A DNA stretch of 64,000 nt, taken from the NCBI RefSeq assembly GCF_947507565.1, contig NC_089188.1:992001-1056000 (forward strand), written 5' to 3'. The notes below the pieces were generated by a model. It did not search any database. It saw only the letters and a list, made by a program, of their open reading frames with translations, and was not told the DNA's origin. The DNA comes from Oscarella lobularis. Taxonomy: Eukaryota; Porifera; Homoscleromorpha; Homosclerophorida; Oscarellidae. This document shows, piece after piece, positions 53,301-63,502 of the stretch. Every line of letters begins with the position of its first letter. The first letter of the stretch is position 1. A program made the translations under genes and the position numbers.

Positions 53301-54497
53301 ATGTACAACAAGAAAGCTGTTGCCCTAGGCATAGTGACGGTTCTTGGAGCATGTCAATTCGTCTTTTATCTTCGATACGCGTCGCGTGCCCGATCTCCCA
53401 AACTCCCAGAGGCCACGAACGAAACGGATCCGGTCGTCGCCTTACCGTCCAGAACGCTTCATGTTCTCGGTGTTGTCCCACAAGAGCCGAGAACGGAAAC
53501 AAAGGGGCCCCCTGTGATCACGCATCGCGAGAAAACTGCAAATCCTTCTCCGGATCCTCCTTGCCCTGCGTTGTCTCTTCCACTCAAAGAGCTCTATCCC
53601 GACGTTCCGCCGCCGTGTCGAGACGCGAGTGGTTTCGCCAGTTCGCCGGCATTTTGCCCACAAAAGACGAAAACGAAGAAGTCGTCGATCCTCATCGTCA
53701 TAATGTCGGCGGCGTCGAATTTCGCCCAGCGTCACATGGCGAGAAATATGTGGCTCCGATCCCGATTCAAAATGAAGGCCGACTTCGTCGCATCGCATCC
53801 GTGGAAATATCTGTTTCTCGTCGGAAAACCGAAGAGCGTCGCCTTGCAACGCAGCATCACCGTCGAATCGTGCCATTTCTTCGACATACTCCAAGTGGAC
53901 GTCGTGGAAGACTACTACAATTTGATGACGAAAAAGATGGCCGCGTTCGACTACGTCCTTCGAAATGGCATCGATTTCGATATTCTTCTCAAAACCGACG
54001 ACGATTGTTTCGTCAACGTTCAGTTGACTCTAGAATGGCTGGACAGTGTGACGTCGAAAGCTTATGCTTGTGCTGTTCGAGGAGCAAAGAATCGGACCGG
54101 AAAATATTTATTGGGTGGTGTGTGCGCGATACGCAGTCCGCCTATACGAAATCCGCGGCACAAATGGTACTTATCTCCTCAGGACTATTCGGATGAAAAG
54201 TTTCCGCCCTTTTGTTACGGCCCGGGGTATTTTCTTTCGTACGATCTCGTCAGAGCCATTTCGTCTTTCAAGGGTAAAGATCGGATGGAGAGTTTTCGAC
54301 TTGAAGACGTTCACACGGGAATTCTTCTCAAGAAGACACTTCTCATGCCGTCGAATTGCTTGTCTCACGCGCATCGCGTTCTAAATAGGGATGGACGTTG
54401 TTCGAGAGGCGAGTTTCCGTTCGTGGTAATGGGCCGATCGCTGGAGCGGCTGAAATATCTATACGACGCCTTTATGCAATATCCGACGTGCAGATGA
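53301..54497 (+). CDS. GT31 beta-1,3-galactosyltransferase-like protein, copy B (398 aa)
   Basis: This is a type II Golgi enzyme with a single coding exon. It has a short cytosolic N-terminus, a membrane anchor (AVALGIVTVLGACQFVFYL), a Pro-rich stem, then the GT31 domain. That domain shows ILIVIMSAASNFAQRHMARN (cf. vTSAPxNxxRRxAIRxTW), KYLFLVGKP, DILLKTDDDCFVN (the DxD metal/UDP-sugar site), FPPFCYGPGYFLSYDLVRAI and LEDVHTGILLKK (the conserved EDV segment). It ends with Cys-bearing LNRDGRCSR. Family members transfer galactose or GlcNAc/GalNAc in beta-1,3 linkage to glycans. The acceptor cannot be told. It lacks four codons (PWTS) and six codons (NAKTRE) present in copy C. Confidence 0.85.
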   Translation: MYNKKAVALGIVTVLGACQFVFYLRYASRARSPKLPEATNETDPVVALPSRTLHVLGVVPQEPRTETKGPPVITHREKTANPSPDPPCPALSLPLKELYPDVPPPCRDASGFASSPAFCPQKTKTKKSSILIVIMSAASNFAQRHMARNMWLRSRFKMKADFVASHPWKYLFLVGKPKSVALQRSITVESCHFFDILQVDVVEDYYNLMTKKMAAFDYVLRNGIDFDILLKTDDDCFVNVQLTLEWLDSVTSKAYACAVRGAKNRTGKYLLGGVCAIRSPPIRNPRHKWYLSPQDYSDEKFPPFCYGPGYFLSYDLVRAISSFKGKDRMESFRLEDVHTGILLKKTLLMPSNCLSHAHRVLNRDGRCSRGEFPFVVMGRSLERLKYLYDAFMQYPTCR

Positions 54498-54872
54498 GCA
54501 AGTCATTTGTCTTTTAGAAATCGCTGTTTTCTAATTCACTACCCCTGAGACTGCTGAGAGAGAAATGTCTTTATAAGACGTAAGTGTATGCCTATTTCAA
54601 GTTGTCACAGTGCTACTTGTCTTAAAACGGCTCTTCACTACCGAGCTCCAGCACGTGAGAGGGCACGAGATTGATGTCATCGCCTTTTTTTAGTCGGAGC
54701 GCTATATGAGGGTCTGGTTGAGATTGACCGCATCACTCTTTTTTATAACACTACGCGGGCCTCACATCTAACCTGCGTGACGTGGCGTGAGTACGAGAGT
54801 CACTAGGACAAAATATTTTTTGGAGCATATGTATAAATACGTCTCAACACTCGTCTCAACTAACATCAATAC

Positions 54873-56126
54873 TCAGACGGAGATTACAACTTCTGTTTCT
54901 CTAAAAGCGTCCAGTCCAACATGAACGATGACAGTCACTTTGCTGAAATCTTCCGTGCCTTCAAAGAGCTGGTCGACCTTCAATTTGACCATTCGTCCAG
55001 GACGTATATATTCGGTAGGTCTTATAGCGCCGAGTTGACATCCTAGAGGGCGCCCCTTCCTGCGCAGATTCAGTCCGTCTGCATGTGCCTCAAGAACGAT
55101 GAACAAGGGCTTCATAGACGAATCTTGAACTTCAACGCAAAATTCATTTTCCCTATCGGAAGTTAGAATTATGGCCTCCGGTATACGTTCGGAAAATTCG
55201 TCATCATCTGAGTCGTCGGATTCAAAAGAAGATGAATCTTCATCGCCAATACGAGAGCGTGATTTTTCTGAGTCACTATCGTCGTCGAAGAAGGCTTTCT
55301 TTACTTTCTTGCGCTTTCCTCGGCCGTATTCCGCATCTGGGTCATTTTCTTCAAGTGACAGCGACTTTATAACCTCGGCGTAAAGAGATTCTGTATCGTC
55401 GAATTCATAAAGGACCTCGCCTGTCAAGATTTTTTCGAGAAGTGTAATGTATTGTTCTGTCACGTGGACCCGTCTTGGTCGGCTTTTAACGCTTTCACGA
55501 ATACGCTGAGGAAGCTGAAGGTAAACGTTGATCCAACTCAATTCCCCAACAATATTAACAACTTCGTAGGGACGAACTCCTTTCATTTCCTCAATTTGCA
55601 AACAGCCACCAAAGAAAATCTCCTCGGCGTAATAGCCTGACTCTACTTGTTGAGACCAGCTGGCTTTTAACGTTATTGGACTATGCTTTCTTTCTGACGC
55701 GAAATTCTTCACAAGAAAGCGGTGTACTTTGTTGTGCATCAACTCGTGGATGTAACTGCAGGCAATGAGGCAACGGTATGCTCGACGTCGAAGATCATCG
55801 TGCGGATAGGCAGCCGCCTCTTTCACTCGAGAAGCAAAAGCTTTCTCAATGACCACGCCTCCTTCAGCGGTAGTCGGCATTTCATACACGTGCTCGAAGC
55901 TCGGTTCCGGCACCCAAAACATGTAGGAGGCATTCGACGAATCCCCTGAGTAATCGGTGGAGAGTAATTTCACTGGCGGCAGCTTTTCTCCGTGACTTAG
56001 GACAGTGTCAAACGCCTTCAACAAGATGAAGCGGTTTTCAGCAAAGTTCTTCGCCACGGTAAGACCTTCCTCAACCACGGGGCTCTGTGAGAAAGCGCTG
56101 AGAGCTAGTTGGGACGCAAGGTTCAT
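54873..56126 (-). CDS. HExxH metallopeptidase-like protein, second branch, copy 2 (417 aa)
   Basis: It is almost identical to the 51.9-53.2 kb gene at both ends (MNLASQLALSAFSQ..; HELMH; ..DAFRETEVVISV). The block after the zinc site is clearly diverged: ESGYYAEEIFFGGCLQIEEM then KGVRPYEVVNIVGELSWINV, against EVSKRFHSYEIAVGGRNRVN in copy 1. The basic motif (GRGKRKKVKKAFF) and acidic tract are kept. Divergence limited to one internal block between near-identical ends suggests either selection there or gene conversion elsewhere. Confidence 0.8.
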   Translation of the reverse strand: MNLASQLALSAFSQSPVVEEGLTVAKNFAENRFILLKAFDTVLSHGEKLPPVKLLSTDYSGDSSNASYMFWVPEPSFEHVYEMPTTAEGGVVIEKAFASRVKEAAAYPHDDLRRRAYRCLIACSYIHELMHNKVHRFLVKNFASERKHSPITLKASWSQQVESGYYAEEIFFGGCLQIEEMKGVRPYEVVNIVGELSWINVYLQLPQRIRESVKSRPRRVHVTEQYITLLEKILTGEVLYEFDDTESLYAEVIKSLSLEENDPDAEYGRGKRKKVKKAFFDDDSDSEKSRSRIGDEDSSSFESDDSDDDEFSERIPEAIILTSDRENEFCVEVQDSSMKPLFIVLEAHADGLNLRRKGRPLGCQLGAIRPTEYIRPGRMVKLKVDQLFEGTEDFSKVTVIVHVGLDAFRETEVVISV

Positions 56127-56235
56127 AGATGAACTCGGGGAAACAAGTGCAGAGATGTGTAGGAGTGAGACTATCCGGGCTTCACACCTACGGAAGTCAG
56201 AGGAAGGCTTCTATTTTCGGCCGCTTTCGTCCTGT

Positions 56236-57447
56236 ATGTACAACAAGAAAGCTGTTGCCCTAGGCATAGTGACGGTTCTTGGAGCATGTCAATTCGTCTT
56301 TTATCTTCGATACGCGTCGCGTGCCCGATCTCCCAAACTCCCATGGACTTCAGAGGCCACGAACGAAACGGATCCGGTCGTCGCCTTACCGTCCAGAACG
56401 CATCACGTTCTCGGTGTTGTCCCACAAGAGCCGAGAACTGAAACAAAGGGGCCCCCTGTGATCACGCATCGCGATCCTTCTCCGAATCCTCCTTGCCCTA
56501 CGTTGTCTCTTCCACTGAAAGAGCGCTATCCCGACGTTCCGCCGCCGTGTCGAGACGCGAGTGGTTTCGCCAGTTCGCCGGCATTTTGTCCACAAAAGAC
56601 GAAAACGAAGAAGTCGTCGCTCCTCGTCGTCGTAATGTCGGCAGCGTCGAATTTCGCCCAGCGTCACATGGCGAGAAATCTGTGGCTCCGATCCCGATTC
56701 AAAGTGAAGGCCGAATTCGTCGCGTCGCATCCGTGGAAATATCTGTTTCTCGTCGGAAAACCGAATGCGAAGACAAGGGAGAAGAGCGTCGCCTTGCAAC
56801 GCAGCATCGCCACCGAATCGTGCCATTTCTTCGACATACTCCAAGTGGACGTCATGGAAGACTACTACAATTTGACGGCGAAAAAGATGGCCGCGTTCGA
56901 CTACGTCCTTCGAAATGGCATCAACTTCGATATTCTTCTCAAAACCGACGACGATTGTTTCGTCAACGTTCAGTTGACTCTAGAATGGCTTGACAGTGTG
57001 ACGTCAAAGGCTTATGCTTGTGCTGTTCGAGGAGCAAAGAATCGAACCGGAAAATATTTTCTGGGTGGTACGTGCGCGTTTCTCAGTTCGCCTGTGCGAA
57101 ATCCGCGGAACAAATGGTACTTATCTCCTCACGACTATCCGGATGAAAAGTTTCCGCCCTTTTGTTACGGTCCGGGGTATTTTCTTTCGTACGATCTCGT
57201 CAGGGCCATTTCGTCTTTGACGGGTGAAGATCGGATGGAGAGTTTTCGAATTGAAGACGTTCACACGGGAATTCTTCTCAAAAAGACGCTTCTCATGCCG
57301 TCGAATTGCTTGTCTCACACGCATCGCGTTCTAAATAGGGATGGACGTTGTTCGAGAGGCGAGTTTCCGTTCGTGGTAATGGGCCGATCGCTTGAGCGGC
57401 TGAAATATCTATACGACGCCTTTATGCAATATCCGACCTGCAGATGA
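56236..57447 (+). CDS. GT31 beta-1,3-galactosyltransferase-like protein, copy C (403 aa)
   Basis: The start is ATG 56236 (MYNKKAVALGIVTVLGACQF). An in-frame extension upstream runs through the antisense of the HExxH gene and the divergent promoter and is not credible as coding. The domain order is as in copy B: anchor, Pro-rich stem, LLVVVMSAASNFAQRHMARN, KTDDDCFVN, FPPFCYGPGYFLSYDLVRAI, IEDVHTGILLKK. Copy C retains KPNAKTREKSV, which copy B lacks. In the acceptor-side region it differs at CAFLSSPVRNPRNKW (copy B: CAIRSPPIRNPRHKW). Confidence 0.87.
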   Translation: MYNKKAVALGIVTVLGACQFVFYLRYASRARSPKLPWTSEATNETDPVVALPSRTHHVLGVVPQEPRTETKGPPVITHRDPSPNPPCPTLSLPLKERYPDVPPPCRDASGFASSPAFCPQKTKTKKSSLLVVVMSAASNFAQRHMARNLWLRSRFKVKAEFVASHPWKYLFLVGKPNAKTREKSVALQRSIATESCHFFDILQVDVMEDYYNLTAKKMAAFDYVLRNGINFDILLKTDDDCFVNVQLTLEWLDSVTSKAYACAVRGAKNRTGKYFLGGTCAFLSSPVRNPRNKWYLSPHDYPDEKFPPFCYGPGYFLSYDLVRAISSLTGEDRMESFRIEDVHTGILLKKTLLMPSNCLSHTHRVLNRDGRCSRGEFPFVVMGRSLERLKYLYDAFMQYPTCR

Positions 57448-57492
57448 GCAAGTCGTTTGTCTTTTAGAAATCGCTGTTTTCTATTCGCTACT

Positions 57493-57515
57493 CCCCCCCC
57501 CCCCCCCCCCCCCCC
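57493..57515. repeat. Poly-C tract (23 C)
   Basis: An uninterrupted run of 23 C follows the stop of GT31 copy C. Its length may be unreliable in the assembly. A shorter run of about 11 C lies at 32500-32510. Confidence 0.9.
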
Positions 57516-57737
57516 ACGTACTGTATGTATGAAGACTGCTGAGACTGAGAGAGAAACGTCTTTATGAGACGTACGCGTGTGCCTTGGCACAGTGCTACTT
57601 TGTCTATTCAGAGATTAAAACGGCTCTTCTGTAGTGGCGGTAAGCTCGAGCACGTGAGAGAGCACGAGATCGATGTCATCACCTTTTTTTTAGTCCGAGG
57701 GTCTGGTTGACATTGACGTCATCACTCTTTTACACGA

Positions 57738-57824
57738 ATGCAGTTGCGTCACGTCGTCCTTCTGGCCCTAGTTGCTTTTCTTGAAGCGGCAAAAGGTGGA
57801 TGCACATATAGAGCGGAGCTATAA
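57738..57824 (+). pseudogene. Truncated duplicate of the first exon of the 58.06-kb gene
   Basis: It reads MQLRHVVLLALVAFLEAAKG, then leaves the homology and reaches a stop. The intact gene begins MQLHHVVVIALVALLEAAKG. The preceding bases (CATCACTCTTTTACACGAATG) also match the intact gene's 5' flank. Only the signal-peptide part was duplicated or retained. Confidence 0.8.
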
Positions 57825-57951
57825 ACATCTATAATATCACTGTGTAGGATCAGTGCAGCAGGAAGCAAATCAGCGACGGCAACCCGTAGCGATGTGTAAC
57901 CGGAAGCGTTTTGGCTGTGCTGTTCACGTGTGTCGTATTTCAATCGAGTGA

Positions 57952-57995
57952 GCGCGTGAGAGAGAGCGCGTGAGAGAGAGCGCGTGCGAGACCAG
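57952..57995. repeat. Short tandem repeat (GAGCGCGTGAGAGA, three units)
   Basis: Three near-exact 14-bp units, GAGCGCGTGAGAGA, lie about 70 bases upstream of the start of the 58.06-kb gene. Confidence 0.8.
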
Positions 57996-58061
57996 TAGAT
58001 TATGTCATCATCACTTTTATAGGGTCTGGCTTCAAATTCACTTCATCACTTCTTTACACAA

Positions 58062-61000
58062 ATGCAACTGCATCACGTCGTAGTTATAGCTCTAGTTGCT
58101 CTTCTTGAAGCGGCAAAAGGTAGACGCGCGCGCGTTTGTGGAGCTGTCACTGTAGCCTACCACTGTGTAGGATCAGGCGACATAACCTGTGACTCCGTCG
58201 CCAACACGTCAGTCGCAGTGTCCGAAACGCTCAGCAGCAGCTTCTTCAAACGAATAGAACGCAATAGAATCAGCATAGTCGCTAAAACAGTCGTACTCGA
58301 CGGCGACGCAAAAATCAACTTTGATCCCTGCAAAGACCTAGTAATCGACGCCGTAGCCGTCGTTCTAAAAGGAACGATACAATTTCGCGCGCGCCACGTA
58401 ACCATCAACGCAATCAACGTCACGATCGTTGGGACGTCGTCGACGCTCGACAGTTCCTACGTGGCCCCGGGACTGCCTGATTATCATGGCCAGGCTCCGT
58501 CTGGAAATGGCTACGGCGACCGAGGCCAAGACGGTCGCGACGGAGGCACGGGAGGCACTGGAGGGAGTATTCGTATTACGATGTCTACTTTGAATGGCGG
58601 TGGTTTGTTTCTCAAAGCGGATGGTGGTTCGGGCGGTATGGGTGAACGTGGGGGAGACGGCCACCCAGGAGAGCCAGGGAAGCCAAATTCTGATCTTACT
58701 GCTTGTTGCCATAAACGATCGACGGCGGGATTCGCCGGCAAGGCGGGAGGAGACGCGGGTAAACCAGGCAAGTCGGGAAACGGAGGTCGCGGCGGCTCCG
58801 TTGCGGTCAACCTCCCGCCGTGGGCGAACAGAAATAGCATTATGAGGCGCGTAAAGATTTCGGTTTCGGGAGGGAAACCCGGAGCGCAGGCGCAGCCTGG
58901 CGATGCAGGAGACGGCGGGCTGGGCGGTGCCGGATCGCCGACGAAGTGCTACAATGCCGGTTCGTGGATTGATAAGAAGCACCGGTGTAAGGATGCTTTG
59001 GGTCCGAACGGTGCAACAGGACCGTCGGGATTGCCAGCCCGCCTGGCTCCTTCGGCGTCTGCAGGCGCAAGTGGGAAACAAAGGGTGAGAGTTGGTTCTA
59101 TAGCCAATACCGCTCCTCTTCCTATGTTGCGTATCGCGATGATGTCGGCGAATTCTGAATACAAGAAGAGCAGCGGTAAAGCGGCTCGATACGTCTATCT
59201 CTGGATTCGAGAAGCGACGGAGAATGCCGCTGATAAATACAAACAGAGTTTGAACAAGCTCGCCAGAACGTATCTCGTGCAACTCGCTCACGGTAACGGT
59301 CTCTTCTAATCGAAACCTTGCTTTTAAAAAATATTTTTCTCTCTTTTAAGGTTTTGACTTTTGGGGACATGCTTACAATTACGTGTCGATGGTGTCGTAT
59401 TCAACTCTATACGATCATTTGAAAGACGACGTAATTCCTTACGCTATTGACGTCGAAAAAGATTTTGACGACTACCAAGACAAAGCGACGTCAATGGAAA
59501 GACATCGATCCATCGCTCAGAATTCCATTCAGCACATGAGAGTTCTCGTTCAAACAAGCAAGGGAAAGATAGCAAAAGCTCGTGCGAGTCTTGACAGCAT
59601 TCGAATTGAGTTGCAGCAGCTGCAAAGAATGCAAGAGTTTTCTCTCCATCGATCGCAGGCTGCAGCGGAAGTGTGTCAGAACGCCGTGCAGAATTATATT
59701 GCGCACAAGGATGCCATAACGTTTGGCGATATTTTCAAAATGGTTTTTTCTGCTATCAAAGTTGGGATTGATGGTAAGCAGACAGTTTATGGTAAATACT
59801 TATTGAATCTTGTTTAACAGTAGCGAAATTCGTCGTCGACGCCTATGAAAAAAATGCTAGTGGAGCCGCTGAAGACGCCATATCTACGATTGAGGATGGC
59901 GAGACTTTAGTGAAAGATATTAAGACAGTAGTTGACGAGGAGAAGAATTTTGTTACTGACGAGGCAAACGCAGTCGCACGATTCAATGAAATCAAAGGCC
60001 AGATTGACGAAACCGGAAAGGAAAACACCGCAAAATTGCTCGTCGAAAAGAACAGTTTTGACGCCGTAAGAATTATTGAAATAAAGCAAGGCAGGCAGGC
60101 AGGCAGCTATATTAATTATTTTAATTAGCTGATACATAAGTGGCTCTTTTTGCCCGAATGCAAAGACTCAGAAGCCGACTTCACTGCTTACATCAACTCG
60201 TCCAGGTACACATGTGCACGTGTCTTCTGTGTTCATTATATATTTTACATCTATATAGTGCCGTGAATAATAAAATCATGCAGCACGACGCCGTCGTCAT
60301 TCAGATTTCTCTCTTGGAAACGACCGTGCAACGATACGAAGACGAAGCGGCGCAAATGCAAAGCGAAATCAGCACCGATTTCAACCCGTTCACGTTGAGC
60401 TACGCGCAGGCAATCGAACACGTTTACATGGCTCTAAAAGACTCCGTCGTCGACGAACTAAAGCAAATTCAAGAAGCCTACAACTACCAATTTCTATCAT
60501 CGCAATTATTCAGTCTCGACGACAGTCGCATGGCCATGATCGAAGCGTGGCTAGCCAATAATCGCATAGACATGCTCGAGGCAATGTCGACGTACGGACG
60601 CAGCGTGCAAATCTTCAACAAAGACGTGAAACCGTTGACGAATACGATCGTTCTCGAGCGCGAGAAGCTGCTCGGCAGTTTCGAACAGCTCGACAAATCG
60701 AATCAAATTACTTTCTTTCTATCGGGATCCGAGGATCTGTTCGCTCCGTGGACTCAAGTTCGTATGACCGGCGTCAAAGCGTGGCTCGTCGGGCTCGAGT
60801 CGTCGAACGAGCGAGTGCGCGTGTGGATGAAACGGCTCGGCACGTCGCTTCTTTTCGATCGACGAGGAGAACCGTGGACGTTCACGCACGGCTCTCGCGT
60901 GATGTCGTTTTCGTATAACAAGAAGAATCTTGATGATGAAACGGTGACTGAATATGACGGCGACGACGACGAACTCGTTTCTCTTAGTCCCCTTGGACCG

Positions 61001-61381
61001 TGGATTCTCAGCGTCGACAGAGCGTACAATCCAGGAGTTGACACCAGCAAAGTCAAAGAGATTCACCTGCAGATTACGGGTACCTTTTTGCCTTGTGATG
61101 AGCCGAAGTGTCCTATTCGACGGCCGGCAGTCAACCTAGCGATTCTGACTAATGCGACGTCATTTCCAAATGCTACATTAGCTACTACAACAGTAATGCC
61201 CCAAGACAGTGGAAATGGGAAGGCCCTGTTTTATGGACTGACGGTTTTTGGTGGTGTGATGGGAGTTACATTTTTGATTATTCTTATTTTTGCGATAAGG
61301 AAACAGAAGTCGAAGAGAAGCAAAGAGCAGTTTGGACCATACTACAGAGAGCGTTCTTCTCTGCTGAACGAAAGCAGCTGA
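58062..61381 (+). CDS. Large type I membrane protein: Gly-rich region, helical ectodomain, TM (1032 aa)
   Basis: Five exons (58062-59292, 59351-59773, 59821-60065, 60129-60205, 60259-61381) join to 3099 bases with consistent phases. A signal peptide (MQLHHVVVIALVALLEAAKG) is followed by a small Cys-containing beta region. Next is a ~170-residue Gly-rich stretch with GxxGxxG spacing (GDRGQDGRDGGTGGTGGS, GDGHPGEPGKP, GKAGGDAGKPGKSGNGGRGG). About 450 residues of long amphipathic helices follow (MERHRSIAQNSIQHMRVLVQ.., ..IELQQLQRMQEF.., ..AISTIEDGETLVKDIK..), then a beta-rich segment (SLSPLGPWILSVDRAYNPGV..IHLQITGTF). Near the C-terminus is a transmembrane helix (LFYGLTVFGGVMGVTFLIIL) and a basic cytosolic tail with YxxL-type residues absent. 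I do not recognise the family. The helical part could be a stalk or a pore-forming-like bundle. Confidence 0.8.
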
Positions 61382-61769
61382 ATACTGACAAAACAACCGA
61401 CTCAAGTTGCAATTATGAACTAACGACAAACCAGCCCTTTTTATGTGTCTTTTTGCATACATTATTTTCTAGTGTATTTTATCGATATGTTCTCCGATTT
61501 GTACGGTACTGCCACAGGCTGTCGTACTGTACGGCATACTGTACATAAGTTTTGTCTCGTTTGTTCTAAGTCCGGCGCGGAAGCCGACCGTTGCGCATGC
61601 GCACTATCTCTTCGCTGTTTCTCGGATCGCTGCATCACAAAGATAGTCTTTCTCTCGCTTTTACGCCGAATCGCATTCCTGCTTTTTCCACGACACGAAC
61701 ATTGTATATCTCGGTGAAGCAAACTCAGCTTGTAAGTTGTTGCCCGCATGGACATATAAGAACGGACAA
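61382..61769. other. Intergenic, no gene supported
   Basis: This is the 3' flank of the membrane-protein gene. Short overlapping frames on both strands show no recognisable domain. Confidence 0.45.
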
Positions 61770-62105
61770 GCTGAGACGTAGTGTGAGACCCGTATAAGAC
61801 GTAATCTGAGACCAACTGAGACGTTGGTGAGACCCTACTGAGACGGAATTTGAGACCAACTGAGACGGGATTTGAGACCTACTGAGACGGGATTTGAGAC
61901 CTACTGAGACGTATGTGAGACCCTACTGAGACGTATGTGAGACCCTACTGAGACGTAATGTGAGACAGATTGCGACGTAATCTGAGACCAACTGAGACGT
62001 AGTGTGAGACCCGTATAAGACGTAATCTGAGACCCGCATGAAACGGAATTTGAGACCTACTGAAATGGGTTCTGAGACCTACTGAGACGGAATGTGAGAC
62101 GCCCT
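61770..62105. repeat. Minisatellite arm A, ~22-bp units built on TGAGACC..TGAGACG
   Basis: About fifteen imperfect units such as TGAGACCTACTGAGACGGGA run head to tail. GAGAC recurs every ~10-12 bases. The opposite-strand version of the same repeat forms arm B at 62880-63165. Confidence 0.9.
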
Positions 62106-62879
62106 GCACATTAGTTGTTCATTATGCAAAGTTTGAGAGACGAAATAACAGCAAATAGTTAACCCTTAGAAATTGCTAATCTCTTCCTCTTCGTCCCTTT
62201 TTCTTTTGTTTGATACACATTTCCTTTGTCATCGCTGGACGTAGACACCCAATGCATTCTTGCCACATTCAGAATCTGAATATTGTTACGAGGAACAGCA
62301 CGAAACTGTAGATTTTCACCAAGCGTTTCTTACGGTTTAGAGATTCTGGTCGTTATGGAAAGTCCTAAAACCGTCTTTACACTTAGGGCAACGGCATTTG
62401 AAGTGCGCAACCGCAATACGTTTTCTACGACAACGCTTGCAACTTGCTCGAGTACGTTCTTAACAGGTATAGTTGACAATTTCCCTGAAATGACACAAAA
62501 TACCGTTATTTTGTTGAAGAGAGCCTAACTTGTGTATTGGGACAACGTTTCTTGTCGACCGCTTTCACTGGTGGAACCACACAGGGTATACTCTCAATCG
62601 TACATTAATTAATCAACCAGTCTCAAAGTACACTTTTAATTTAGATGTTCAGAAGGATACTGTGTAGACACGTGCACCAACCCGTTGTTTCAAAAGACGA
62701 ACACGCAGGTAAATGAACAAGACCATTCTGGTCTTGTTCGATTAAAATCTCAATGTGCGTACATGTTGTCAGAGAATTTGATGATCCATGTCACGCTTTT
62801 TTAGCAATCAGAAATAGAGATAAAATGTCTAAATTAGGAGATTTAGATTGATGATGACAATTATAGAGCTACAGGGGCA

Positions 62880-63165
62880 CATTCCGTCTCAGTTGGTCTC
62901 AGATTCCGTCTCAATCGGTCTCAGATTCCGTCTCAGTTGGTCTCAGATTCCGTCTCAATCGGTCTCAGATTACGTCTCAGTTGGTCTCAGATTACGTCTC
63001 AGTAGGGTCTCACATACGTCTCAGTAGGGTCTCACATCCGTCTCAGTTGGTCTCAGATTACGTCTCAATCGGTATCAGATTCCGTCTCATTAGGGTCTCA
63101 CCAACGTCTCAGTCGGTCTCAGATTACGTCTCAGTAGGGTCTCAAACTACGTCTCAGACAGCCCG
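62880..63165. repeat. Minisatellite arm B, inverted relative to arm A
   Basis: Units such as GTCTCAGTTGGTCTCAGATT and ACGTCTCAGTAGGGTCTCAC are the reverse complement of arm A units. About thirteen units are present. Confidence 0.9.
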
Positions 63166-63502
63166 TATATACCTCGCATGGACGGTGACGTCATGTAGTC
63201 TACTGTAGTACGCGGTTCTGAAGCCGGTCTTCGTCATAGCTATGTGTATCGAAGTAGCTTATCAAAGTCGTTTTGCAGCACTGCGCTAGAGCGCGCTTTC
63301 CCTACCTCGCGAGGAAAGCTCCAGAATAGACGGCCACGCGCCGGCGACGCCACGATTTCTAACTCACTTCGCGAGGAGCGCACCCGCATCAGATTCTGCG
63401 TTATCGTGATATCATAGAACATCACAGCGCTGGTACATTCTTGCTTATTATTTCATGTTCTATTTTGTGGAGAAAACGCATTTCCATAGACTATCTTTTT
63501 AG

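Larger units (their letters stand above)
61730..63190. mobile_element. Candidate non-autonomous DNA element with inverted minisatellite arms
   Basis: Arms A and B are reverse complements of the same repeat and enclose ~780 bp of unique sequence. Just outside the arms, the left side has GCATGGACATATAAGAACGGAC and the right side, reverse-complemented, has CCATGCGAGGTATATACGGGC, a weak inverted match. The unique interior has a minus-strand frame near 62340-62450 with several Cys (CKRCRRKRIAVAHFKCRCPKC), reminiscent of a Cys-rich transposase end, but too short to name. No clear target-site duplication was found. Confidence 0.4.

Noticed and set aside
56005-56235. N-terminal extension of GT31 copy C (480-residue version)
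   Set aside because: The extra ~77 residues are the antisense of the neighbouring HExxH gene plus the divergent promoter. Copy B has no equivalent joined frame, and ATG 56236 gives a normal type II membrane protein start.
61770-63165. CRISPR-like array
   Set aside because: GAGAC-based units recur without unique spacers of constant length, lie in two opposite orientations, and the genome is eukaryotic. They are minisatellites.
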